The notes below the pieces were generated by a model. That model was not told the origin of the DNA. It worked only from the letters and a program-made list of their open reading frames with translations, and ran no database searches. A stretch of 38,720 bases of DNA, taken from the NCBI GenBank assembly GCA_025058535.1, contig JANXEL010000091.1, forward strand, positions 1-38,720, written 5' to 3'. This DNA is from Ignisphaera sp. GTDB taxonomy: Archaea; Thermoproteota; Thermoprotei_A; Sulfolobales; Ignisphaeraceae. A program made the translations under genes and the position numbers. Below, in pieces: positions 1-8,584 of the stretch (position 1 is its first letter; every line of letters starts with the position of its first letter).

Positions 1-1350
1 ATCCTCAGCATGCTCGGGCGTTATCTTCATTTCGACAATTCCACCCTCTTCGTGTTTCAGAGCCCCCATGGGTACAAATAACATTGGGACTATAATACTT
101 CTATACCTTTTCAGTCTATCTAACAATTCGATGGTTTTCACTACATCCTCTGGTTCCTCATTTGGAAAGCCTAGAATAAAGGTTGCTGCTGGTATTATTC
201 TGTGATCATGCATTATAGCAAATGCCTCCTCAACTACTTCAGGCCACTCTTCAGATTTGAATGGAAGAGCCTTTGCTGGCATGACAATCTTTGCTAATCT
301 AGGTGAGCCTGTTTCTATTCCTACTTCAACACCTAGATAGTTCTGCTTTAGTTTAGAGTAAATGATTTCTGTAAGAGATGAAATGAGCTTATGCTTCTTC
401 TGAGCAACAACTAGCGAAGCTAAAGATGCATGTGCCCACGCTATACTCTCAACCTTGTTTACAACCATTTGGTGGAGCTTTAATACGGGTTCTGGATTCG
501 GCTCGATTCCGTAAGATCCGTAGAGTAACACGTCCTCGCTATGAAGTATCGCACCTTTTATTGAATTTGAAACATTTATGTTAATCTCCTCTAATATCCT
601 CTCAATCGGTATATGCCTTAAAGGACGTAATGTGACACTGCAAAACATACATCCCCTAGGACACCCCCTCGTGATCTCCACGAGTCCATTTACGCTAGCC
701 CCCTTTATAGTAGGTATCTTATCTATGCCGGGCGACTCTCTAGCCCCTACCGATATGTATCTCGGGATGGGCTCATCATTGAGGAGCTTCGATGTTATGT
801 CAACGATTAGCTCGTCAGCTTCACCTTCAATAATTGTACTGATTCCCCATTTTTCAACGAGCTCCGGCTCCCATAACCACTGCCATGCTGCAGGACCTCC
901 AGCAACTATTTTGACACCACGTCTCCTTATAGCATTGACAGCCTCGCTCTCCATTAATTTAAAGAAGCTCCTTCTATTAACAGGTTCTCTGCCCGTTAAC
1001 AACCACCATTCTGAGCTCGGGGGGCCATAGGCAAAAAAATCGTGGTGCCCTATCATTAGAACTTTAACTCTATCCTTGTATCTACTGAGGTGGTCTGGGT
1101 CTATTATATATGCATTGTATCCTGCATCTTGCAGCGCAGCCTCTATTTTTCGTAGCCCATACGGTGCCTCTATGGGTCTTCCAAACTCATCTACGTGAGG
1201 TTTTGGACAGCATATCTCCATCCACATCCATTCAGGAAGTCCAATGGCTGGTCCTGTCGCCATGAAACCAAAGAACTCTCTACCACGATGGTTGGTTATC
1301 ATCGTTCTGTCAGAGGTTATAGCTATGTCGACGTTAATTGTTTTTACCAT
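1..1350 (-). CDS. Radical SAM protein with long N-terminal (B12-binding-like) region, partial
   Basis: The reading frame is open from an ATG at 1350 down to the window edge; 450 codons are visible and the stop lies outside. A CPRGCMFC motif (Cys230, Cys234, Cys237; CX3CX2C) marks the radical SAM 4Fe-4S site. It is preceded by about 220 residues that read like the Rossmann-type cobalamin-binding region common in B12-dependent radical SAM proteins, including a GYNAYIIDPD stretch and a GGPAAWQW stretch near a likely strand end. Downstream are GVEVGIETGSP and a FILGFPNE stretch, typical of radical SAM TIM-barrel strands. Substrate is unknown; such proteins act as methylthiotransferases, methylases or ring-forming enzymes. 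No gene is in the same orientation directly upstream, so it may be transcribed alone. Family assignment is solid, the cobalamin part is inference. Confidence 0.85.
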   Translation of the reverse strand, partial: MVKTINVDIAITSDRTMITNHRGREFFGFMATGPAIGLPEWMWMEICCPKPHVDEFGRPIEAPYGLRKIEAALQDAGYNAYIIDPDHLSRYKDRVKVLMIGHHDFFAYGPPSSEWWLLTGREPVNRRSFFKLMESEAVNAIRRRGVKIVAGGPAAWQWLWEPELVEKWGISTIIEGEADELIVDITSKLLNDEPIPRYISVGARESPGIDKIPTIKGASVNGLVEITRGCPRGCMFCSVTLRPLRHIPIERILEEININVSNSIKGAILHSEDVLLYGSYGIEPNPEPVLKLHQMVVNKVESIAWAHASLASLVVAQKKHKLISSLTEIIYSKLKQNYLGVEVGIETGSPRLAKIVMPAKALPFKSEEWPEVVEEAFAIMHDHRIIPAATFILGFPNEEPEDVVKTIELLDRLKRYRSIIVPMLFVPMGALKHEEGGIVEMKITPEHAED

Positions 1351-1470
1351 ATAAATTAACCCTTAATTCTGTTTCGAAGTAGATACTTTGAATATATATA
1401 CCTAGTCTTCATTAAGAAATGTATCGAGATAAGGACTACTCAACATAACAAATTGTTGTGGTGACAATAT

Positions 1471-2199
1471 GTGAATTTTAAGAGACTTAGAATAATGGCT
1501 GCTGTAAACGTATGGGGTGAAGTTTTACGATCCAACATTTTTAAGAGAGAAGACGTGATCAGTATTATAAAGAGTGTGTATGAAGGTATGAATGTCGAAC
1601 CTATAAGAGGTGTTAGCAGCCCACCTGATATCTTTGACAAGGAGATGATAACGATCTATATAATTGGAAAGTGGGGACTGGGGTTAGATAGAGAGATTCC
1701 TATAGAAATCATTAGCTCGGTATTCAATAAAGAGATCCTTATTGAAAAGCTGTACAACAATGTCCTACAAAGTAGTAATAGAGATGAGATGTGCAAAAGT
1801 ATCGATGAGGTGTGCAAAAGTATCGATGAAACTTTTGTGGCTCGGGTACTGAGGTTTGCGTTCACGCTATACTACTTCGGTTATACGGATTATACGAATA
1901 TAATTAGCTTCATTAAAAAGCTTTATACATTACTTCCAGAGTTTCAAGAAACAATAAGACGATTTGTAAAATTCGTAATTGCATATGAAGTAGGGGCTAG
2001 AATATCCTCAGGTAAAATAAGGAACGATATTGAATTGAATATGGCTAAAAATATAATAGCCTTAGATATCGGTATACCCAAGACCCTACCATCGACAAAC
2101 TACATTATTGAGGTCTCTAAACACTTCTTTACGATCCAAGAAAATATACTAAAGAGCTTAAAAACCAGTGCAACTGGTAAAGAAATCCTAAGTGAGTAA
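1471..2199 (+). CDS. DUF2192-like crenarchaeal protein
   Basis: A 242-residue protein of unknown function. The start is GTG: GGTGA at 1460-1464 lies six bases upstream, and a TATA-like run AATATATATA at 1391-1400 is further up. The N-terminal third (RIMAAVNVWGEVL, then IRGVSSPPDIFDKEM and IGKWGLGL) resembles what I recall of the crenarchaeal DUF2192 family; the rest is mostly helical and less conserved-looking. No signal peptide, membrane segment or catalytic motif is visible. A seven-residue unit (MCKSIDE/VCKSIDE) is tandemly duplicated at residues 107-120. It is followed with almost no gap by a small gene, so the two are probably cotranscribed. The family name is from memory and unverified. 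Confidence 0.75.
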   Translation: MNFKRLRIMAAVNVWGEVLRSNIFKREDVISIIKSVYEGMNVEPIRGVSSPPDIFDKEMITIYIIGKWGLGLDREIPIEIISSVFNKEILIEKLYNNVLQSSNRDEMCKSIDEVCKSIDETFVARVLRFAFTLYYFGYTDYTNIISFIKKLYTLLPEFQETIRRFVKFVIAYEVGARISSGKIRNDIELNMAKNIIALDIGIPKTLPSTNYIIEVSKHFFTIQENILKSLKTSATGKEILSE

Positions 2200-2200
2200 A

Positions 2201-2446
2201 ATGATTAAAGTTACCATAGAGAAGGTATACCTAGTCAAGAAAGGAGATAAAAAGATCGTTGTTGAACTCTGCAGATCTAGCGATGGAAAGCTATTTGTAG
2301 TCCCTATCTATACCACTAAGCATGTCTATACGTTACCCGATGGCAGTGAAAAAGAATGGGAGTATGGTACGACAAAAGCTGAAGAGGTAGACTTCATGTC
2401 CCTACCTCCTAACATAAGGGAGGCACTATCAGCTATTGGACTATGA
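2201..2446 (+). CDS. Small conserved-looking protein, 81 residues
   Basis: I do not recognise this protein. It starts MIKVTIEKVYLVKKGDKKIV and looks like a small all-beta domain followed by a short helix (LPPNIREALSAIGL). I chose the ATG at 2201; an in-frame GTG at 2192 would add three residues and overlap the upstream gene by eight bases. With the ATG the gene begins one base after the upstream stop, which suggests translational coupling. The charged, low-Cys composition fits a cytosolic protein, possibly nucleic-acid binding, but nothing in the sequence proves that. Confidence 0.7.
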   Translation: MIKVTIEKVYLVKKGDKKIVVELCRSSDGKLFVVPIYTTKHVYTLPDGSEKEWEYGTTKAEEVDFMSLPPNIREALSAIGL

Positions 2447-2618
2447 ATTTTCATCTAACATCCTACTAAAACGTGATCCAACTTACTTAAATATAGTATA
2501 TTAGTTCATTAATCTGTCATAGGCTTAACACTTAATAATACCAGCAATGGCCAGTATCTAGCGGGCTATGACTGTTGACCACTTAAACCGGCTTCATTTT
2601 AAATTGGTGAACCACTAA

Positions 2619-5336
2619 ATGAACGACCAATTAGCCAATATCTCTATAGAATTTGTGGAGGGTATAGCCTATGCAAGAGAATATGAGGATGACTATGTTC
2701 TTAGTCTTCTATTAGAACCTGTAGCCTCGTGGTTTAGAGAGAAATTCATCACTTTAACAGCACCCCAGAAAATGGTTATTCCCTATATTAAATATGGTTT
2801 TAATGTGCTGGTGTCCAGCCCCACTGGCACAGGCAAGACACTGGCAGTTTTTTTACCATTGCTCGATGATCTATTTAGGCTTGGTCTAGAAGGTAAGCTT
2901 GAAGACAATATATATGTAGTCTACGTTTCGCCTCTCCGTGCGTTAAATAACGATATGTACAAGAATTTAATCGTACCTCTCAATGAATTAAGCCATAAAA
3001 TAGAAGAACGGTACCGTACTAATATCGATATTCATGTATCTGTTAGAACTAGTGATACCCTACCTTCTGAAAAATTAAAGATGCTTAGATCACCCCCCCA
3101 TATACTAATAACAACCCCTGAAAGCCTTGCCTTAGCATTGAACGCCACTAAATTTCGTGAGAAATTAGCCACAGTGAAATGGGTTGTTATAGACGAGGTT
3201 CACGAACTAGCTGGCAATAAACGTGGTTCACACTTGATGCTTTCGCTCGAAAGACTCGCCGAGCTAACTAAGTCTGATTTTCAGAGGATAGGTTTAAGTG
3301 CTACAATATCCCCTCTAGAAGACGTGGCCAGATTTCTTGCTGGTTATAGAGATGATGGTAGTCCAAGACCTATTGTGATAGCTGATGCGAGATTTTCTAA
3401 ACCTCTCGACATAAAGGTTCTGTGCCCCATCATGGATCTGGTGTACACACCTACCACTATATTAAATGAATCTATGTATGAAATAGTTTCAAAGCTGGTT
3501 CTCCAACACAGAACAACCTTGCTATTCACAAATACGCGAAGCGCCACTGAAAGAGTTGTATATAAATTAAAGAGGCTATTTAGCAATAATGGTATTCTGA
3601 ACGCCGATGAAATTGAGGCTCATCATAGCAGTCTGAGTAGGGATGTAAGACTTGATGTTGAAGAAAGGCTTAAACAGGGACAGCTCAGAGTCGTTGTATC
3701 ATCAACTAGTCTTGAGCTCGGTATAGATGTTGGTTACATAGATTTGGTTTTATTATTAAGTAGTCCAAAGAGTGTCACTAGACTCCTACAGCGAATCGGT
3801 AGAGCAGGCCATAATGCGTACACGGTAAGCGAAGGTGCTATAATAGTCGTTGATAGAGATGATCTCATCGAATGTACGGTACTTGCTAAGCTTGCAAGAG
3901 AGAGAAATATTGATAGAATTAAGATACCCAGAAAACCACTTGACGTTCTGGCACAGCACATCGTTGGAATATCGTTAGAGATGCCTAGAACAATAGACGA
4001 GATAGCTAGAATCATAAGAAGAAGTTATCCCTATCGCGATCTAGCAGAGAGGGAGCTCATGAGTGTAATCAACTACCTCTCTGGAAGATACCCTGGCTTA
4101 GAAGATTATAATGTGTATGCAAAAATAAAATATGATGAAGCGACGCGAACTATCAGTAAGAGAAGAGGTTCTAGAATGATATACCAGCTAAATGTTGGTA
4201 CAATACCCGATGAGGCTAAGATTTCTGTGATATCTTACGTGAACGGTAGAAAGCAGTATGTAGGCGATCTTGAAGAAAGTTTTGTTGAAATTTTATCGCC
4301 TACCGATATAGTGGTGCTCGGTGGCAAAACATATAGAGTTCTGGCAATACAGCCAACAACCGTTGTTGTGGAACCTGCCGAAGGCGAGCATCCAACAGTC
4401 CCAACATGGTTTTCAGAAATGCTGCCCCTAGCATACGATTCTGCCTTGCAAGTTGGCAAGTTTAGAAGAATGATAGCTAGTATGATGCACACCTTACCTA
4501 GAGAGACTGTAGTTAATTGGATTGAAAATTCATATAGTATTGAAAGACATGCCGCTGAATACATCTACGATTACATACATCAGCAGATGATATTTACCAA
4601 AGGAAGGATTCCGTCAGATACCACTATACTAGTAGAGATATGGTATGATCATGAAAGGAGAACTACAAATATAGTATTTCATACGCTATTTGGTAGAAGA
4701 GTCAATGATGTGCTTTCCCGCGTATACGCATATGTTCTTGGATCTACTACTAACGAAAGCGTTAAGATTTCCGTAACAGACAACGGCTTCATGCTAACAA
4801 TCTCTTCGACTATTGATAGGAAGGAAATAGAGAAGTTACTTAGGAGTGTTAGATCAAATAACATTGAGGAAATAGCCCGTAGAGCCATCAGAAGGACAGA
4901 GCTATTCAAAAAGAGGTTTAGGCACTGTGCAGAAAGGTCTTTTATGATGCTCAGGAGGTACAAGGGCGTCGATGTGTCGTTAGCTAGAAGGCAGGTGAAT
5001 TCTGAAAAGCTTGTGCAGATCGTAGAGCTGCTATCTGATTTTCCTATAATTGAAGAAACATATAGAGAGATACTCGAGGACTTTATGGATTTAACACATG
5101 CAAGAGAAGTTGTTGATAAAATTGAACGTGGTGAGATTTCCGTAGATATAATATACAGCCACTATGCTCCGAGCCCATTTGCGCATAGTATTATTGCTTA
5201 TGGGTATAGCGATGTTGTACTAATGGATGATAAAAGGAGACTTATAGCAAAGCTGCAAGATATGGTCAGAAAGGTTCTAGAGGGTGAGAGTAGCACTACT
5301 ACAGCTGTAGCCATAGACCACAGTATGCAGCAATGA
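2619..5336 (+). CDS. lhr: Lhr-family superfamily 2 ATP-dependent helicase
   Basis: A 905-residue helicase of the large helicase-related (Lhr) family, which unwinds DNA or RNA:DNA hybrids in archaeal repair and RNA metabolism. Visible motifs in order: Q-motif region around residue 50, motif I SPTGTGKT (67-74), Ia VSPLRALN (about 103-110), motif II DEVH (192-195), motif III SAT (227-229), motif V ELGIDVGYID, and motif VI QRIGRAGH (391-398). The remaining 500 residues fit the winged-helix and C-terminal core domains; length matches archaeal Lhr proteins. The ATG is preceded by GGTGA at 2606-2610. The 170-base gap upstream suggests its own promoter. Which archaeal Lhr subgroup it belongs to cannot be settled by eye. 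Confidence 0.93.
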   Translation: MNDQLANISIEFVEGIAYAREYEDDYVLSLLLEPVASWFREKFITLTAPQKMVIPYIKYGFNVLVSSPTGTGKTLAVFLPLLDDLFRLGLEGKLEDNIYVVYVSPLRALNNDMYKNLIVPLNELSHKIEERYRTNIDIHVSVRTSDTLPSEKLKMLRSPPHILITTPESLALALNATKFREKLATVKWVVIDEVHELAGNKRGSHLMLSLERLAELTKSDFQRIGLSATISPLEDVARFLAGYRDDGSPRPIVIADARFSKPLDIKVLCPIMDLVYTPTTILNESMYEIVSKLVLQHRTTLLFTNTRSATERVVYKLKRLFSNNGILNADEIEAHHSSLSRDVRLDVEERLKQGQLRVVVSSTSLELGIDVGYIDLVLLLSSPKSVTRLLQRIGRAGHNAYTVSEGAIIVVDRDDLIECTVLAKLARERNIDRIKIPRKPLDVLAQHIVGISLEMPRTIDEIARIIRRSYPYRDLAERELMSVINYLSGRYPGLEDYNVYAKIKYDEATRTISKRRGSRMIYQLNVGTIPDEAKISVISYVNGRKQYVGDLEESFVEILSPTDIVVLGGKTYRVLAIQPTTVVVEPAEGEHPTVPTWFSEMLPLAYDSALQVGKFRRMIASMMHTLPRETVVNWIENSYSIERHAAEYIYDYIHQQMIFTKGRIPSDTTILVEIWYDHERRTTNIVFHTLFGRRVNDVLSRVYAYVLGSTTNESVKISVTDNGFMLTISSTIDRKEIEKLLRSVRSNNIEEIARRAIRRTELFKKRFRHCAERSFMMLRRYKGVDVSLARRQVNSEKLVQIVELLSDFPIIEETYREILEDFMDLTHAREVVDKIERGEISVDIIYSHYAPSPFAHSIIAYGYSDVVLMDDKRRLIAKLQDMVRKVLEGESSTTTAVAIDHSMQQ

Positions 5337-5343
5337 TGAGTAC

Positions 5344-5607
5344 CTAGTCCGCACTGACAGTAGATGATGTTGTCGGCACCCACTGATGCCTATTATCAAA
5401 GCATTTTATTGCACCATATGGACACACCTTTATACACACACCACAATTCCTGCATTTAGCATAGTTTATCTTTACATATCCATCCACCCTATCAATGTAT
5501 ATAGCTCCATGTAAGCATAGTTCAACACAAGTGGTACAACAATTACACGCTACGTAATCTATCTTAGGCTTACACGCGATGCTGTTCACCCCACTAATGT
5601 CCATCAT
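5344..5607 (-). CDS. Ferredoxin with two 4Fe-4S clusters
   Basis: A small electron carrier of 87 residues from the ATG at 5607; a second ATG follows immediately, and a TTG 14 codons upstream would extend it. AGGATC sits about eight bases before the ATG. Two complete CX2CX2CX3C cluster sites are present: one in NCCTTCVELC with its first Cys just before, the other CRNCGVCIKVCP, the second with the usual proline. A basic and aromatic C-terminal tail follows. The gene converges on the Lhr helicase with seven bases between the stops. Such bacterial-type dicluster ferredoxins accept electrons from 2-oxoacid oxidoreductases, but no partner gene is adjacent, so the partner is unknown. Confidence 0.88.
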   Translation of the reverse strand: MMDISGVNSIACKPKIDYVACNCCTTCVELCLHGAIYIDRVDGYVKINYAKCRNCGVCIKVCPYGAIKCFDNRHQWVPTTSSTVSAD

Positions 5608-5730
5608 TTTCAAAGATCCTAGCAAAAAATCAAACTTGTAGAATAGCAATACAGAAAGGTAAGATCCAAAACTATTAGACTATTCAACAGCTTTTCATTG
5701 TAAGTCCAGAATTTCTATGTAACCATCTCC

Positions 5731-6375
5731 TTACTTTATAATTTTCCTTTCCCTTAGTATCTTCTCTACTTCAGTCACTACCTCTGCTGCTTCACGTGCT
5801 GAATAAACCTCTATCAGCATTCCCTTACTTCTATAGTATTCTATCACAGGTGAAAAGGTTTGACGGTACGTTTCATACCTTGCCCTGATAACCTCAGGGT
5901 CGTCATCCTTTCTCTTAACTAGCACTGAGCCGCACACATCGCATACCCCTGGTTTCTTTGGCGGTTTCCAGGAGATGTTGTATATTGCACCACAGTTAGG
6001 ACATACAAGTCTTCCTGAAACTCTCTCTATAATTGTTTGGAGGGGTGCCTCAAAAAGGAGCGCTGCATCCAGTGTAGTAATCTTATCTAGCTCTTCAGCC
6101 TGCTTAATCGTTCTTGGAAAACCGTCCAGTATAAAGCCTCTTTCACATTCTGGGCTTTTTAGCACCTTCCTGACAATCCCGATAACAATATCGTCAGGGA
6201 CTAGCAAGCCCTTCTCGACATAGTATTTTACCTTTAGACCAAGTTCCGAGCCTTTAGATATTTCCTCTCTAAAAATGTCTCCAGTAGATAGGTGTGGAAT
6301 GCCGTACTTTGTTGAAATCATTTTAGCATATGTCCCTTTCCCTACACCGGGGGGACCTATGAAGACTAAGCGCAT
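5731..6375 (-). CDS. adk: Adenylate kinase, zinc-lid long form
   Basis: Interconverts AMP plus ATP and two ADP in the cytosol. From the ATG at 6375 the protein is 214 residues, the normal length of the bacterial-type long form. The P-loop GPPGVGKGT lies at residues 8-16, the NMP region carries STGDIFR, the core has FILDGFPRT (81-89), and the LID domain has a four-cysteine zinc site (Cys125, Cys128, Cys145, Cys148) followed by KRKDDDPEVIRARYETY. An ATG four codons upstream sits directly after a GAGGT and is a possible alternative start. Many crenarchaea use the unrelated trimeric archaeal AdkA instead, so this type is worth noting. It follows no close neighbour on its strand. Confidence 0.92.
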   Translation of the reverse strand: MRLVFIGPPGVGKGTYAKMISTKYGIPHLSTGDIFREEISKGSELGLKVKYYVEKGLLVPDDIVIGIVRKVLKSPECERGFILDGFPRTIKQAEELDKITTLDAALLFEAPLQTIIERVSGRLVCPNCGAIYNISWKPPKKPGVCDVCGSVLVKRKDDDPEVIRARYETYRQTFSPVIEYYRSKGMLIEVYSAREAAEVVTEVEKILRERKIIK

Positions 6376-7453
6376 ATCTACTACCATACCTCTTATCTCA
6401 GCTACTGATTCTAAAATTTTTCTGCGTTTAATAGGTGATAATGTTTTCAATGAGGGCAGCTGTTAACTGTGTTCCTCGATAACACTTCAAAAATTGAGTG
6501 AGCGCCACTGCTTGGATTTCATAATTCTAAGCAGTATTATCAGGCAGTCTCACTCTGAACAGGAAGTAGAGTATATGAATCGTAATACTGTGCCATGGAA
6601 ATGGTGGGCTAGAACGTCTTCAATCTCTTTTATCTTCTTCAACTACTTTAGGATAGGATGTATGTTTGCTCTATTTGTGCATGCATTCTTTATGAAGAGC
6701 TGTATCCGACGAACAAATTTTAAGGAACTTTACACTCTGCAATTAATTCTTTCGACATTTTTAAATCGATCAGTTTTCATCAACACTAGACACTTTATCA
6801 AAATTTTAGAACCACGTGTATGTTTTGAAAGTTGTTTAGCTGAGCTTCTAGTGCTTCAGTAATGAATTTTATCATTATTTGAGCTTAACGGGGTAGAATT
6901 AGCTGGCATGGATTACGACTACCTAGCTAAATTGCGATCGAAGACTAGACAAAGAATCTGAAATTTTCAGACTCGTAACTGCATCAGAACTACAACAGTT
7001 CTCGATTAGAGAATTCAATTGTTTATTATAAGCAGCACATCATTTAGGTTGCGGAAATCTCTACAGGATACCGAATCTAAATCCTGATGAGCAAACACGT
7101 AAGTGGAATCAGTAGAAGATTGCGTTTTGTGTGGATGGGAGTTCTAATCAGTGTATAGGATTGCATTATCGAGCTACTCAGAACGTTCGCCCAAACCCTG
7201 TAGAAACTATTCAATTCCTATAGATATAAATAATTGTGGTGGGTAGCTACAGAGCTGTGAGTATAGATAAGCTACATTAATGAGTTTCCAGGCCCCAGCA
7301 TTACTATAAACTTAACCTTAGGCTGTATTATATGCGGTATGTGAATTTATCTGTTGTTGGGAAAAATAGTTGGTTGTAGGCTTAGAAGGGAGTTTTTGAG
7401 ATGCGTAGAGATTATGTAAGGACTGCTCGGGGGCCTCTGCTAGATCAGCGTTA
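6376..7453. other. Gene-poor region with no intact gene
   Basis: About 1.1 kb in which I see no convincing gene. The longest open frame on the plus strand (6494-6862) has a composition unlike the neighbouring proteins and no recognisable domain. A 7-bp inverted repeat (ACTGCTT at 6507-6513, AAGCAGT at 6529-6535) and a short perfect one (CTGAAATTTTCAG near 6959) are present. Plus-strand frame 7032-7220 is open for 63 codons except for one TAG at 7113, and a 25-codon minus frame starts at 6875. These look like scraps of decayed genes, contiguous with the ABC-ATPase remnant that follows. Confidence 0.5.
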
Positions 7454-7828
7454 CTAGGTACTAAGCTCTCGAAGCGCAATAACTTTCACCTCATACGTCC
7501 CCTCAATGTTCCCTTCAGTCAACACCTCCTCAGGTTTACCTATAGCAAACACTCTACTATCTCTAATCATTACTCCTTTATCTGAGTATCGGTACGCGTA
7601 GGTTGGGTCGTGAAGTGCAATTATAGTCATAATTCCTTTCCTGCCCAATTCCCTTAAAACCTTCACACTCCTGCTAAGGTAACCTACAACCTCAATGTAT
7701 TCCTCCCCCGATAGTCTACCTACTTGTGTTTCTCGATAAAGTATGAGTAACGCTATCACATCAAGTATGGATACCAATATAATGAATGCAGCGCTGAGAT
7801 GTGTACGCCTTAATCTTCACCACTTGGC
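7454..7828 (-). pseudogene. ABC transporter ATP-binding protein remnant (iron/B12 uptake type)
   Basis: The C-terminal third of an ABC ATPase survives. The peptide SILDV matches the D-loop just after Walker B, IIALHDPTYAYRYSDKGVMI carries the switch histidine (ALHD), and AIGKPEEVLTEGNIEGTYEV is the characteristic end of FecE/BtuD-type iron-siderophore or cobalamin ATPases. Walker A, the signature LSGG and the Walker B aspartate and glutamate are absent. Upstream in the same frame the sequence reads AKW, then a TGA at 7817-7819, then RLRRTHLSAAFIILVSILDV, which aligns loosely with the signature-to-Walker-B segment. No permease or binding-protein gene is adjacent. This is a decayed gene, not a functional short protein. 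Confidence 0.75.
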
Positions 7829-8496
7829 TAGAAATACCCACTAGTATTCAATTTTTTCATTTTCGTCTTAGATGCGTAGAATTGGTGTATGGGGGAGTCT
7901 GTGCACTTATAGATTTGACAAGTCCTTTCTAACAGCCAATCCACTACATTCCACGATTTTTCCCTGTACACTAGGGAACTAGTATATGTACACTACATAA
8001 ATTTTTCTGAATATAAATATATATTGTTAGTTGATTCCAGCCACAGCCCTATATAAGATCCACCTAGCGATGAAGCTTGTAAGAAAAGTCTCTAATTAAC
8101 CACGGTTTTCTTCATACAGATTCTAGACCGCTAATGAATTGACTTTAGTAATGAGCTGGTAAAGGCAGCGGCTTTCCCATAGTTGGCGAATGACGAGACT
8201 GCTGGGGGAGACAGTGGGAAGTAACACAACATCTTTCAGATTAAAAAGCCTGGTTGTTTGAATATAAGGATTAATAATTAATAGATGAACTGCAAAATAT
8301 CAGTTCAACGCATTCATGATCATGAATAGTGAGGTGATGACCCCATAGTAAAAATCTTCTAATATCATTCTATACTTATGTATACATTAAGTTTCTTCAC
8401 CCACTACTCTGACACTCTTTATAAAGCTCTCCATGTAGCTGATGTTTACTAATTATACAGTAAACCATGTCGGACGAGCGCTGATGGTCTTATTTG
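7829..8496. other. Region of gene scraps, palindromes and a GC-rich island
   Basis: No intact gene. On the minus strand two open stretches without a good start are visible: 7828-7992 (54 codons, containing WNVVDWLLERTCQIYKC) and 8123-8299 (58 codons, containing LKDVVLLPTVSPSSLVIRQL). They probably belong to the same decayed locus as the adjacent ABC ATPase. The segment 8152-8226 is about 55% GC by my count, well above its surroundings. Three inverted repeats lie close together at 8270-8327, and a short hairpin-forming sequence at 8444-8465. A plus-strand TATA-like CTATATAAG is near 8049. Confidence 0.5.
8270..8327. repeat. Cluster of three inverted repeats
   Basis: Three symmetric elements occur within 58 bases: ATTAATAATTAAT (8270-8282), TGAACTG with CAGTTCA around an eight-base spacer (8286-8307), and a perfect 16-bp palindrome ATTCATGATCATGAAT (8312-8327). 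They lie in the gene-poor region upstream of tRNA-Arg. They may be protein-binding sites or ends of a lost element. Confidence 0.6.
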
Positions 8497-8574
8497 TGGC
8501 GGGCCCGCGGGGATTTGAACCCCGGACCACTGGCTTAGAAGGCCAGCGCTCTGTCCTGGCTGAGCTACGGGCCC
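8497..8574 (-). tRNA. tRNA-Arg (UCU)
   Basis: The minus strand folds into a complete 78-base cloverleaf: acceptor GGGCCCG/CGGGCCC, D stem GCTC/GAGC, anticodon stem CTGGC/GCCAG enclosing the loop CTTCTAA with anticodon TCT, a five-base variable region, T stem CGGGG/CCCCG with loop TTCAAAT, discriminator G and an encoded CCA. No intron. Its 5' end is ten bases after the alaS stop on the same strand, so it is either cotranscribed with alaS or uses a promoter inside the alaS 3' end (CCTAAAAAC lies about 28 bases upstream). Confidence 0.97.
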
Positions 8575-8584
8575 AAGTAGCTAT

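Noticed and set aside
6494-6862. 122-codon plus-strand open frame
   Set aside because: No ribosome site, no recognisable domain, and residue composition (many Phe, Cys, Ser) unlike the real proteins here. Treated as chance in a decayed region.
8190-8225. Possible origin recognition box (GGGGGAGACAGTGGGAAG)
   Set aside because: Only loose likeness to archaeal ORB sequences, a single copy, and no orc1/cdc6 gene nearby.
8334-8412. GTGATGA box followed by CTGA as a possible C/D RNA
   Set aside because: The boxes are about 70 bases apart with no D' or C' box between, so guide lengths are wrong.
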